Shown here one piece after another: positions 41,441-49,707 of a stretch of 64,000 bases of DNA; within the stretch, counting starts at the first letter, position 1; each line of letters opens with the position of its first letter. Under the pieces are notes generated by a model that worked only from the letters and a program-made list of their open reading frames with translations, was not told the DNA's origin and searched no databases. The DNA is taken from assembly GCA_045652245.1 (NCBI GenBank), contig JAZRTY010000033.1, forward strand, positions 220,624 to 284,623, read 5' to 3'. The position numbers and the translations under genes are program-made. Origin of the DNA: SIG622 sp045652245. Its GTDB lineage: Bacteria; Bacillota; Clostridia; Oscillospirales; CAG-382.

Positions 41441-44400
41441 TCAGCTTTTGCTGTTTTTAAGCACTACGTTACCCTCTCCGAGATACCTTTTTTGAAGTGC
41501 TATAAAGGTATCATTTACCGAAACTGTAAAATTAAGCTTTGAAAGCTTACCTGTATTTTCAAAAAGAACAAAGACCGGAGTTTTGCCATCCCGGAAAATT
41601 TCACACAGATTTACAGTTTTTTTGAATTCTTCACAGTTTTCGTCCTTCACTTTCAGATAAAGTGAGGAATTTATCGTGGCAATATTTTTGTTTGGCACAT
41701 ATGGCTCGTTAGAATTTATGCTTCTTTCCTTTTGCAGATTGACTTTTTCGGGAAGGTCTTTTATCTCGGAATTCTTATATATCGGAACAACATTATCAAG
41801 TATCAGCGATACCTCTTCTCCACTCTCATCACGGGCTTCCTTTACACTTATTTTTCCACTGAAGCCTGCAATTGAGCCTTCCTCAATATTACCGTAAAAC
41901 ATTTCGTATTTTTTAGGAAAAACTACGATTTCAAGTATTCCCGTTCCGTCATCGCACTGTGCAAACGCCATTTTACTTCCTGTTTTTGTCTGCTTTGCTT
42001 TGACACTTTTCAGCATACCGGTTATAACCACGTTTTGTCCGTCGGAATATTCCTGTGTGCCGTCCTCACCGAAGGATGCAAGAATACCCGAAATACTTGA
42101 AGCGCCTATCTTTTTTGAATAGTCACTATAATCAAGCATCGGATGCCCCGAGAAATAAATTCCTGCTACTTCCTTTTCCATAACAAGTCTTTCCATAAGG
42201 GAAAGCTCATCTATGTCCGGATAGTCAATTACAAGCCTTGATAAAGATTCGTCCCCACTGAGCTGTGAGAAGATATCAATCTGTCCTTTAACATCTGTGC
42301 TTCTGATTTTTGCAAGGCTCTTGAAAGCTGCCGAATACACAGAAAGAAGCTGACTTCTCTTCTTTCCGAAGCAATCACATGCTCCACTTTTTATCAGATT
42401 TTCAACTACTTTTTCATACACCTCAAGGTCGCTTGTTCTTGAAAGAAAGTCTTCAAGGCTCTTATATTTTCCGTTTTTCTCTCTTTCCTCAATTATTCTT
42501 TCAAGTACATTTCTTCCGATATTCTTGATAGCAAGAAGTCCGAATCGGATATTTTCTCCGTCAACTGTAAAGTCGATTTCACTGTCGTTTACACTTGGTG
42601 GGAGTACCTTTATTCCCTTGCTTTCAAGCTCGGAGATATATGAAACAAGCTTGCTTTCGTTATCAAGAACACTTGTAATAAGCGCTGACATATATTCCTT
42701 CGGATAGTAGCATTTAAGGTAGGCTGTTCTGTAGGCTACAACAGAATATGCGCAGGCATGGGATTTATTGAAGGCGTATTTTGCAAATTCTGACATTTCG
42801 TCATAAATTTTAAGGGCGTTTTCTTCACTTACTCCCCTATTTATTGCACCCTCGCACTCATATGTGCCGTCTTCCCTGTTTTTGCCGTAAAGGAAATACT
42901 GTTTTTCCCTCTCCATTTCAGCAACTTTTTTCTTACTCATATATCTTCTTACGACATCTGCTCTACCGTAGGAATAACCTGCAAGTATACGGAATATCTG
43001 CATTACCTGCTCTTGGTATACCACACAGCCATTTGTAACCGATAGCACATCACGAAGTCGATCATCAAGATATGTGATTTTTTCAGGGTGCTTGCTGTTT
43101 TCTATATACTTCGGAATTGAATCCATAGGGCCGGGTCTATACAACGATATTGCAGCAGTTATATCTTCAATACTCTCAGGTTCAAGTCGCATAATAAGGC
43201 TTCGCATTCCTGCGCTTTCAAGCTGGAACACGCCTTCAGTTTCACCTCTTGAGAGCATTTTAAAGGTGTTTTTATCGTCAAGTGGTACCTTTTCTATATC
43301 AAAATCAGGTACCTTTCTTCGTATCATCTCTTCGGCATTATGAATGATTGTAAGATTGCGAAGGCCGAGAAAGTCCATTTTCAAAAGTCCCAGCTCTGCT
43401 ATTTCATTCATATTGTATTGTGTTACCACAATACCACCATTCAGGGATAATGGCACATACTCATCCACTGCTTTATCGGAAATTACAACTGCAGCGGCAT
43501 GTGTTGACGCATTTCTCGGCATTCCCTCAAGCTTACGGGCTACGTTAATAAGATTTCTGAGTGCAAGATTATCCCTGTAGAGCTCTTGCAACTCACTTAC
43601 TTCATCAAGGGCTTTATCTATTGTCATATTTATTGCTCTCGGAATGAGTTTTGCAACCAAATCTGCATCGGCATACGGAATTTCAAGAGCACGTGCCGAA
43701 TCACGAATTGCGGCTCTTGCTGCCATTGTACCAAAGGTGATTATTTGTGTTACCCTTTCTCTGCCGTACTTTTGTGCTACATATTCGATAACCTCGCCAC
43801 GTCTTTCATAACAGAAGTCAATATCAAAGTCAGGCATACTTACTCTTTCGGGATTTAAAAATCTTTCAAAGAGCAAATTATATTTTATCGGGTCGACGTC
43901 GGTAATTTCAAGGCAGTATGCTGCAAGGCTTCCGGCTCCCGAGCCTCTGCCGGGACCTACGGGAATATCCTTTGATTTTGCAAATTTTACATAGTCGGCA
44001 ACAATAAGGAAGTATTCTGTAAAGCCCATTTTTGTAATGACTTCGATTTCTTGTTCAAGTCTGTTTTTATATTCTTCCTCGTCTACTTTGTTGCCTTGCT
44101 CCAACGCGTTATTAATTCGTCGTTCAAGTCCTTCTCTGCAGGATTTTACAAAAAACTCCTGTGCCGAACTTCCGTCAGATGGTACGAATGCCGGAAGGAA
44201 GAGCTTTCCGAACTCAAAGTCGAAATTACACATATCGGCAATTTTTACGGTATTTTCGACAGCTTCGGGTATATTCGGAAAAAGCTCTGACATTTCTTCT
44301 CCCGATTTCAGATAAAATTCGTCGGTTTCAAATTCGAGTGAATTATTTGTTTGTATTGAGGTAAGGACCTTATGTGTTTTTGAATCCTCTTTTGCAAGAT

Positions 44401-45025
44401 AATGAACGTCATTTGTTGCAACAAGTGGTATTCCTGTTTCTTTTGAAAGACGGGAAAGCTGCATTGCAACTATCTTTTCTTCTTCTATTCCATGATTCTG
44501 AATTTCAAGGTAAAAATTGTCCTTACCGTAAATTTCCGACAGTTTCAGGGCATACTCTTTGGCACCTTCATAATTATTATTAATTATACACTGTGGTATA
44601 TATCCTCCGATACAAGCAGAAAGTGCTATCAGCCCCTCACTATGCTGTGAAAGAAGCTCTATGTCAGCTCTCGGCTTTGTATAAAAGCCTTCTGTATATG
44701 CTTTTGAGACTATTTTTATAAGATTTTTATAGCCTGTTTCATTTTTGCAAAGCAGTACCAGGTGGTTATATGCATAGTTATCTATTTTTTCTCTGTCAAA
44801 ACGGCTTTTGGGGGCTACGTAAATTTCACAACCGATTATTGGTTTTATCCCTTCGTTTTTAAGCGCTTTGTAAAACTGAACGCAACCGTACATAACTCCG
44901 TGGTCTGTTATGGCACACGCAGTCTGTCCAAGCTCCTTGAGTCTATTCGGTATATCTTTTATTCTGCAGGCTCCGTCAAGCAAGCTATATTCAGTATGCA
45001 GATGCAATTGAACAAAGGGTGTCAT
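41441..45025 (-). CDS. dnaE: DNA polymerase III alpha subunit DnaE
   Basis: A 1194-residue replicative C-family polymerase. The PHP domain starts with LHLHTEYSLLDGACR; the palm carries the catalytic Asp pair in MPDFDIDFCYERR with GPGRGSGAGSL before it; the helix-hairpin-helix and OB-fold (NVVITGMLKSVKAKQTKTG) lie in the C-terminal third. In Firmicutes DnaE works with PolC, mainly extending primers. Full length for the family. Neighbouring whiA and murB are on the same strand with gaps of 22 and 11 bases. Confidence 0.96.
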   Translation of the reverse strand: MTPFVQLHLHTEYSLLDGACRIKDIPNRLKELGQTACAITDHGVMYGCVQFYKALKNEGIKPIIGCEIYVAPKSRFDREKIDNYAYNHLVLLCKNETGYKNLIKIVSKAYTEGFYTKPRADIELLSQHSEGLIALSACIGGYIPQCIINNNYEGAKEYALKLSEIYGKDNFYLEIQNHGIEEEKIVAMQLSRLSKETGIPLVATNDVHYLAKEDSKTHKVLTSIQTNNSLEFETDEFYLKSGEEMSELFPNIPEAVENTVKIADMCNFDFEFGKLFLPAFVPSDGSSAQEFFVKSCREGLERRINNALEQGNKVDEEEYKNRLEQEIEVITKMGFTEYFLIVADYVKFAKSKDIPVGPGRGSGAGSLAAYCLEITDVDPIKYNLLFERFLNPERVSMPDFDIDFCYERRGEVIEYVAQKYGRERVTQIITFGTMAARAAIRDSARALEIPYADADLVAKLIPRAINMTIDKALDEVSELQELYRDNLALRNLINVARKLEGMPRNASTHAAAVVISDKAVDEYVPLSLNGGIVVTQYNMNEIAELGLLKMDFLGLRNLTIIHNAEEMIRRKVPDFDIEKVPLDDKNTFKMLSRGETEGVFQLESAGMRSLIMRLEPESIEDITAAISLYRPGPMDSIPKYIENSKHPEKITYLDDRLRDVLSVTNGCVVYQEQVMQIFRILAGYSYGRADVVRRYMSKKKVAEMEREKQYFLYGKNREDGTYECEGAINRGVSEENALKIYDEMSEFAKYAFNKSHACAYSVVAYRTAYLKCYYPKEYMSALITSVLDNESKLVSYISELESKGIKVLPPSVNDSEIDFTVDGENIRFGLLAIKNIGRNVLERIIEEREKNGKYKSLEDFLSRTSDLEVYEKVVENLIKSGACDCFGKKRSQLLSVYSAAFKSLAKIRSTDVKGQIDIFSQLSGDESLSRLVIDYPDIDELSLMERLVMEKEVAGIYFSGHPMLDYSDYSKKIGASSISGILASFGEDGTQEYSDGQNVVITGMLKSVKAKQTKTGSKMAFAQCDDGTGILEIVVFPKKYEMFYGNIEEGSIAGFSGKISVKEARDESGEEVSLILDNVVPIYKNSEIKDLPEKVNLQKERSINSNEPYVPNKNIATINSSLYLKVKDENCEEFKKTVNLCEIFRDGKTPVFVLFENTGKLSKLNFTVSVNDTFIALQKRYLGEGNVVLKNSKS

Positions 45026-45047
45026 TTACACTTCCTCCAATTCAGGA

Positions 45048-45965
45048 TTATTTCGGGGTTTCCTCCCAGATTTCACATATTTTGGAAAGCCTGTGGTTTA
45101 CGCAGGATTTTGTAACGGCAGGACTGTGAAGCTGCGACAGTTCAAGAAGAGACACTTCAACATTTTCAAGTCGCAGCTTTGCAGTTTCCTGTAGCTCCTG
45201 CGATAAATTTGAAAATTTCCCGCAGGCTATAAGACCTTTTATTGCGTTAATCTGTTTTTGTGCCGTGGAAACAGTCCTTTTAATATTTGCAGCTTCACAA
45301 TTTGCTATTCTGTTACAGTTATTCCTTATATCTTTTTCAATAATCAGGTTTGTCATTTCAAAAGAGCAATTGATAGCTCCTATCTGCGCAAGAAAATCGA
45401 CGATTGCCTCACTTTCCTTGAAATATATGACATAATGGGAATTACGTTTTGTATATTTAGCATTGTATGTACAGATTTTAAGAAGCCTTAATAAATCTCT
45501 TGATAAATTAAAGCGTGAAACGACAAACTCAAGGTGATAGCCGCTATCCGGGGAAATCACACTTGCGCACGCAAGAAAAACCCCTCGCAAGAAGGCTGCT
45601 CTGCACAGCTCGCATCTGAAGTTTTCAAGCAATATTTTATATGTAGAGCTATTATCGGTATATCCAAACATATTTGTAAGCTTTGATATTTCCTCAGGTG
45701 CTTCACATAAGATTTTATATTCACGCATCCCGTTGTCGTTTGCATTTGTAATTTTGCATTTCTTTTCGTCTATTTGTTCAAGAAGTAATTTTGAAAATCT
45801 TTTTGCCGTTTCCTGATTTTCTGTTGTAAAAAGCAATCTGCCGTTTTCAAATCTTGTGGAAAAAAGCAGCATACCGTAGAGCATCGCATCACGACAGCAT
45901 TTTTTCTCATTTTTAATTTTTAACACTTCGCTTTTTATGTTTTGAGTAAAGGTCATTTTATTCAC
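45048..45965 (-). CDS. whiA: DNA-binding protein WhiA
   Basis: A 305-residue protein joining a LAGLIDADG-homing-endonuclease-like N-terminal fold (CCRDAMLYGMLLFSTRF...CRAAFLRGVFLACASV) to a C-terminal HTH (LSQLHSPAVTKSCVNHRLSKI). WhiA controls sporulation septation in actinobacteria and affects division and chromosome segregation in Bacillus. Here it lies between dnaE and murB; the rapZ and yvcK genes that usually precede whiA are absent. Confidence 0.94.
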   Translation of the reverse strand: MNKMTFTQNIKSEVLKIKNEKKCCRDAMLYGMLLFSTRFENGRLLFTTENQETAKRFSKLLLEQIDEKKCKITNANDNGMREYKILCEAPEEISKLTNMFGYTDNSSTYKILLENFRCELCRAAFLRGVFLACASVISPDSGYHLEFVVSRFNLSRDLLRLLKICTYNAKYTKRNSHYVIYFKESEAIVDFLAQIGAINCSFEMTNLIIEKDIRNNCNRIANCEAANIKRTVSTAQKQINAIKGLIACGKFSNLSQELQETAKLRLENVEVSLLELSQLHSPAVTKSCVNHRLSKICEIWEETPK

Positions 45966-45976
45966 TCCAAACTTTT

Positions 45977-46909
45977 TTACTTTATTATTCTGATTTCACT
46001 CTCAAGCAGAACATCATGTTTTTCAAAAACTGTTTTCTGTATATGCTCTATTAACGCTATGACATCAGCTGTTGTTGCACCACCCTTATTTATTATAAAG
46101 CCTGCGTGTTTTTCCGAAACATATGCTCCACCGATACCGAAGCCCTTAAGGTTACAATCCTCAATGAGTGCTCCTGCAAAATGTCCTTCAGGGCGTTTAA
46201 AGGCACTTCCGCAGTTCGGGTATTCAAGCGGTTGCTTCTCTCTTCTTTTTGCCATATTTTCTTCTGATGTTTTGAGTGGTGATATTTCCGGTTCGGTATT
46301 CAATGCAATTACTGCAGAAAGTATTACACATTCGGGGTGCTCCTGAAAGTAGCTATGACGATAGGAAAAGCTTGCGTCTTCTCCTTTTATGCTTTTTATT
46401 TCACCTTTTTCGTTAAGATACTCAACAAGCAGGACAACATCCTTCATTTCTCCACCATATGCGCCTGCATTCATAAATACGGCACCACCGATACTGCCGG
46501 GAATTCCATAGGCAAATTCAAGTCCCGAGAGGTTTTCTTTAGCACTCTTGTAGGCAAAGGCTGTAAGAGAAGCACCTGCATCTGCAAGGACATATTTTTT
46601 ATTGTTTTCGGGGGTTATACCGATATTACGAAGCTCCTGTAGGTCGAGAAATTTTGTTTCCTTAAGACCTGTTGTAAAAACTACTGCTCCATCATATTCG
46701 CCGTCTGCGAATATGACATTGCTTGCATTTCCTATAATACAGTATTTTATATTATTTTCTTTAAGCTCTTCTATAACGCTTATCAGTTCTTCTTTATCCT
46801 TTGGAAAAAATGCGTATTTTGCACTTCCTCCTGTCTTCATGGCAGACACCTGAGACAGAGGGAAATTTTTTTTCATTGTGTACTTTTTTTCAAAATCTGA
46901 TACCTTCAT
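45977..46909 (-). CDS. murB: UDP-N-acetylenolpyruvoylglucosamine reductase MurB
   Basis: A 310-residue FAD enzyme making UDP-MurNAc. The FAD/substrate region (YCIIGNASNVIFADGEYDGAV), FMNAGAYGGE, the Arg/Ser YRHSYF and the C-terminal FKRPEGHFAGALIEDCNLKG are typical of type II MurB. GGAGG six bases upstream favours ATG 46909 over GTG 46915. It leads a likely murB-whiA-dnaE-lipoprotein operon. Confidence 0.95.
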   Translation of the reverse strand: MKVSDFEKKYTMKKNFPLSQVSAMKTGGSAKYAFFPKDKEELISVIEELKENNIKYCIIGNASNVIFADGEYDGAVVFTTGLKETKFLDLQELRNIGITPENNKKYVLADAGASLTAFAYKSAKENLSGLEFAYGIPGSIGGAVFMNAGAYGGEMKDVVLLVEYLNEKGEIKSIKGEDASFSYRHSYFQEHPECVILSAVIALNTEPEISPLKTSEENMAKRREKQPLEYPNCGSAFKRPEGHFAGALIEDCNLKGFGIGGAYVSEKHAGFIINKGGATTADVIALIEHIQKTVFEKHDVLLESEIRIIK

Positions 46910-46943
46910 AAACACCCTCCAAAGTTATAATTTCACGAATACT

Positions 46944-46972
46944 ATTGTATCACAAAATTTACGTAAAATCAA
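46944..46972 (-). promoter_or_regulatory. Promoter of the murB operon
   Basis: On the minus strand TTGATT (46967-46972), 17-base spacer and TACAAT (46944-46949). Confidence 0.65.
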
Positions 46973-47022
46973 GTTTACTATATTACAAAATATATTAATA
47001 TAGTTAAAATTATTATTAAAAC

Positions 47023-47058
47023 GCTAAAAGCGACGCTAAAAGCGACGCTAAAAGCAAC
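47023..47058. repeat. Three 12-base tandem repeats
   Basis: Units gctaaaagcgac, gctaaaagcgac and gctaaaagcaac lie head to tail between the mrp terminator and the murB promoter. They are non-coding and could form slipped hairpins (GCTTTTAGC). Confidence 0.85.
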
Positions 47059-47091
47059 AAAAAATCCCGAACTTTATAAAAAATTCGGGAT
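47058..47091 (-). terminator. Terminator after the Mrp gene
   Basis: ATCCCGAA and TTCGGGAT (47064-47071 with 47084-47091) form the stem; TTTTTT follows on the minus strand. Confidence 0.88.
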
Positions 47092-47100
47092 ATTATTCTA

Positions 47101-47940
47101 TTACTTTCTTTCAATTTTTTCTATAAGCTCTATTGTCTCTTGAAGCTCGTCGGTATATGCTTCCTCAATTCTTCCGCTATCTGCAAGCGCTGTAACTGCA
47201 GGATTTATCGGAAGCTTTGCAAGTGTTGCAAGCATATGTGAATCTGCAACAGACGGCTTTTCGCTGTTTCCGAATACAGAAATTTTCTTTCCACAATCGG
47301 GGCATACGATATAGCTCATATTTTCAATAATTCCAAGTACGTCAACATTCATTTTTTCTGCCATATTGACACATTTGGACACGACCATAGAAACAAGGTC
47401 CTGTGGTGTTGTTACAACAACCACCGTATCAATCGGCAAGGATTGGAATACTGTAAGTGGAACGTCGCCTGTTCCGGGAGGCATATCGATAAACATATAG
47501 TCTACGTCATCCCAAAGCGTTTCTTCCCAGAACTGCTTGATTGCTCCGGCTATTACCGGACCTCTCCAGATAATCGGGGTTTCCTCGTCCTCCAGCATAA
47601 GATTTGCAGAGACTACATCTATTCCCATTCTTGTCTTTGCAGGGAATATCATTCCGTCCTCGGTGGCACTGAGCATTCCCGAAAGCCCGAAATTCTTTGG
47701 AATTGACGGTCCTGTGATATCAGCATCAAGTATTGCTACCTTATAGCCTTTTCGTGCCATTGATACTGCAAGAAGTGAGGTTACAGTGGATTTTCCGACA
47801 CCACCCTTTCCACTTGCTACAGCAATTACGTGTTTAATTTTCGATTTATCATTGAGCTTAAAAAGCAAGCTTTCCTTTTCCTTTGAGGAACAGTTTGAAC
47901 TGCAAGTACTGCAGTTGTGTGTACATTCAGACACAGCCAC
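47101..47940 (-). CDS. Mrp/Nbp35-type Fe-S cluster carrier ATPase
   Basis: A 279-residue P-loop protein: VASGKGGVGKST (deviant Walker A), DADITGPSIP, VDYMFIDMPPGTGD and the C-terminal CPDC that binds a bridging Fe-S cluster at the dimer interface. An extra N-terminal cysteine cluster CTHNCSTCSSNC resembles Nbp35 and is common in anaerobes. It carries and delivers Fe-S clusters. The start is a GTG (47940) after AAGGAAGT; a second GTG two codons later is an alternative. Confidence 0.93.
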   Translation of the reverse strand: MAVSECTHNCSTCSSNCSSKEKESLLFKLNDKSKIKHVIAVASGKGGVGKSTVTSLLAVSMARKGYKVAILDADITGPSIPKNFGLSGMLSATEDGMIFPAKTRMGIDVVSANLMLEDEETPIIWRGPVIAGAIKQFWEETLWDDVDYMFIDMPPGTGDVPLTVFQSLPIDTVVVVTTPQDLVSMVVSKCVNMAEKMNVDVLGIIENMSYIVCPDCGKKISVFGNSEKPSVADSHMLATLAKLPINPAVTALADSGRIEEAYTDELQETIELIEKIERK

Positions 47941-47971
47941 ACTTCCTTTCGCAATTTTTACTAATTAACAT

Positions 47972-48000
47972 AAAAGACTAACCTGTATTCAAGTTAGTCG
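47972..48000 (-). terminator. Terminator after the four-helix-bundle gene
   Basis: GACTAAC and GGTTAGTC pair (47976-47983 with 47993-47999) with TTTTA after on the minus strand. Confidence 0.7.
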
Positions 48001-48045
48001 GTGCGTACCTCTTACATTTTTGGAAAATCAGAATTATAAGGACAT

Positions 48046-48396
48046 TTAACTTTGATTTTTCTTAGCTGTATTTATTGATGAAATAAGCATTTTCTTAATT
48101 TCTTCTGCAAGACCTATTGAATTATCATAATCATATTCAAATAATTTTGTGTTTTTTAAAAGTGTAAGCCAATATATACTTTCACTTACTTCCTTTAGAG
48201 AAATGTGTAATTTTGCAATAAAATCGGGTTTGCTATTTCCATAAATTGCTTCATTAATATTTGCACCAACACTTGTTGCACTCCGCAGCAGTTGTTTTAC
48301 AATAGTTGTATCCCTTTTAGATTTTGAATATTCTTCATAAAACAGAATAATTTGTGTAGCGAATTCCAAAGATTTATTTAATAATGGATTTTCCAT
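48046..48396 (-). CDS. Four-helix-bundle protein of the S23/bAvd family
   Basis: A 116-residue helical protein with the S23 pattern: LNKSLEFATQIILFYEEYSK, LLRSATSVGANINEA, FIAKLHISLKEVSESIYWL and IKKMLISSINTAKK. Members occur in 23S rRNA intervening sequences, as Avd accessory proteins of diversity-generating retroelements, and as solitary genes of unknown role. AGAGGTG seven to ten bases upstream sets the start at 48396. No reverse transcriptase, variable repeat or rRNA is seen nearby, so it is solitary here. Confidence 0.9.
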   Translation of the reverse strand: MENPLLNKSLEFATQIILFYEEYSKSKRDTTIVKQLLRSATSVGANINEAIYGNSKPDFIAKLHISLKEVSESIYWLTLLKNTKLFEYDYDNSIGLAEEIKKMLISSINTAKKNQS

Positions 48397-48414
48397 TTTC
48401 TTCACCTCTACACC

Positions 48415-48443
48415 AGTATAACATAAATCTTTATACAATTCAA
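48415..48443 (-). promoter_or_regulatory. Promoter of the four-helix-bundle gene
   Basis: On the minus strand TTGAAT (48438-48443), 17-base spacer and TATACT (48415-48420). An AGTTTTGC/GCAAAACT hairpin lies just upstream (48444-48463). Confidence 0.6.
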
Positions 48444-48470
48444 AGTTTTGCGTAAGCAAAACTACCTTTT

Positions 48471-48546
48471 CTATTATCTATTCTCTTTTATCTTTTCTCT
48501 GGAAACGACAACTTTCAGAGAATAGCGAAGAAAGAAAAGTGAATAG
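48471..48546. repeat. Imperfect foldback with degenerate TATTCTCT/TATTCACT words
   Basis: The left arm (48471-48501) is rich in ctatt(a/c)tct words and the right arm (48516-48546) is its approximate reverse complement (agagaatag, gtgaatag), around a loop with gaaacgacaacttt. The loop text recurs inverted at 48565-48595. It resembles a small non-autonomous element or a decayed regulatory region. Confidence 0.5.
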
Positions 48547-48559
48547 TTAAGAATACAAA

Positions 48560-48594
48560 AAAACAACAACTTTCTGTCGAAAATTGTCGTTTCT
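48560..48594 (-). terminator. Terminator after tRNA-Leu
   Basis: On the minus strand AACGACAA and TTGTTGTT pair across a 14-base loop, followed by a T run. Confidence 0.6.
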
Positions 48595-48597
48595 TTT

Positions 48598-48683
48598 TGG
48601 TGCCGGTGGTGGGACTTGAACCCACACGGTATCGCTACCAACGGATTTTGAGTCCGTCACGTCTGCCATTCCATCACACCGGC
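48598..48683 (-). tRNA. tRNA-Leu (anticodon CAA)
   Basis: The minus strand folds as a tRNA: acceptor GCCGGTG/CACCGGC, anticodon stem ACGGA/TCCGT with loop CTCAAAA (anticodon CAA, reads UUG), a long variable arm (TGGTAGCGATACC) as expected of class II tRNA-Leu, T-arm GTGGGTTCAAGTCCCAC and an encoded CCA end. Confidence 0.95.
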
Positions 48684-48814
48684 AAATTTTCAACGCTAAA
48701 ATTATACCACAATCATGTAAATTTTGCAAGAGTTTTTTCTGCCTTTTTTAAAATTAATTGTTTGTTAATAAATAATATGTACGCAAAGAATACTTATTTC
48801 TTTGCGTTTGTGTT

Positions 48815-49597
48815 TTATGTTATCTGCTTTTTTATTTTTTGAAGTGCTGTCTTTTCAAGTCGTGATACCTGCGCCTGACTTATTGCTATTTCGTCTGCTA
48901 CTTCCATTTGCGTTTTGCCGTCAAAAAATCTCATCATTATTATATTTTTTTCTCTTGGTGAAAGTGTACCGATTGCCTGATTGAGGGCTATACTTTCAAG
49001 CCAGGCTTCATCTGTATTTTTGGTATCAAACAGCTTATCCATAATATATATTGAGTCTCCATTGTCGGAATATACCGGTTCATAGAGTGAAATCGGGTCT
49101 ACTATTGCGTCAAGCGCCGAGGCTACCTCTTCTTTTGTCGAATCAAGCGCTTTTGCAATTTCCTCGATTTTCGGTTCTCGCTCAAGCTTCTTTGACAGCT
49201 CCTCCTTTACCGTGAGCGCTTTATATGCAAGGTCACGTACTGAACGTGAAACTCGTATACTTGAATTATCTCTGAAAAATCTCCGAAGTTCCCCGAGTAT
49301 CATTGGAACTGCGTAGCTTGAAAACTTTACGTTGTAGGTTTCGCCATCAAAGTTGTCTATCGCTTTTATAAGCCCGATACAGCCTACTTGAAACAGGTCA
49401 TCGGGGTTCTCCCCTCTTCTCGAAAAACGCTTTATAACACTGAGTACGAGTTTTAAGTTACCGTTTATCAGTTCTTCTCTTGCTCTTTCATCTCCTTTTT
49501 TTACGAGTGCAAGCAATTCTGTTTTTTTATCCTCGGATAATACTGTAAGTTTTGCTGTATTTACTCCACATATTTCAACTTTTCCTCCGAAAACCAT
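48815..49597 (-). CDS. sigG: Late forespore sigma factor SigG
   Basis: A 260-residue sigma-70 factor. The N-terminus VEICGVNTAKL and regions 2 (NGNLKLVLSVIKRFSRRGE...DDLFQVGCIGLIKAIDNFD), 3 and 4 (GKTQMEVADEIAISQAQVSRLEK) match Bacillus SigG closely, closer than SigF or SigE in the N-terminal motif. It directs late gene expression in the forespore, including spoIVB. GGGGTGAT precedes the ATG. The spoIIGA-sigE genes usually upstream of sigG are absent; the neighbour is glmM (plus a promoter gap). Confidence 0.93.
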   Translation of the reverse strand: MVFGGKVEICGVNTAKLTVLSEDKKTELLALVKKGDERAREELINGNLKLVLSVIKRFSRRGENPDDLFQVGCIGLIKAIDNFDGETYNVKFSSYAVPMILGELRRFFRDNSSIRVSRSVRDLAYKALTVKEELSKKLEREPKIEEIAKALDSTKEEVASALDAIVDPISLYEPVYSDNGDSIYIMDKLFDTKNTDEAWLESIALNQAIGTLSPREKNIIMMRFFDGKTQMEVADEIAISQAQVSRLEKTALQKIKKQIT

Positions 49598-49627
49598 TAT
49601 ATCACCCCAAAAATTTTATTACGATAT

Positions 49628-49657
49628 AATTATTTCCGAATTTGCTTTCAATAATAC
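49628..49657 (-). promoter_or_regulatory. Candidate sigma-F/G promoter of sigG
   Basis: On the minus strand GTATT (49653-49657), a 15-base gap and GGAAATAATT (49628-49637), close to the forespore pattern GYATA / GGNRANAHTR. sigG is sigma-F- and self-dependent in Bacillus. Confidence 0.45.
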
Positions 49658-49665
49658 AGATAAAA

Positions 49666-49696
49666 ATAAAACGACATAATTTTTATGTCGTTTTAT
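49666..49696. terminator. Terminator after glmM
   Basis: ATAAAACGACATAA pairs perfectly with TTATGTCGTTTTAT around a three-base loop; A/T runs on both sides. Confidence 0.88.
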
Positions 49697-49707
49697 TTCT
49701 CAAAATC

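Noticed and set aside
47023..47058. Possible CRISPR array
   Set aside because: Units are 12 bases, directly joined, with no spacers and no cas genes anywhere in the window.
48046..48396. Diversity-generating retroelement accessory protein (Avd)
   Set aside because: The protein belongs to the same fold family, but no reverse transcriptase, template repeat or variable repeat is seen nearby.
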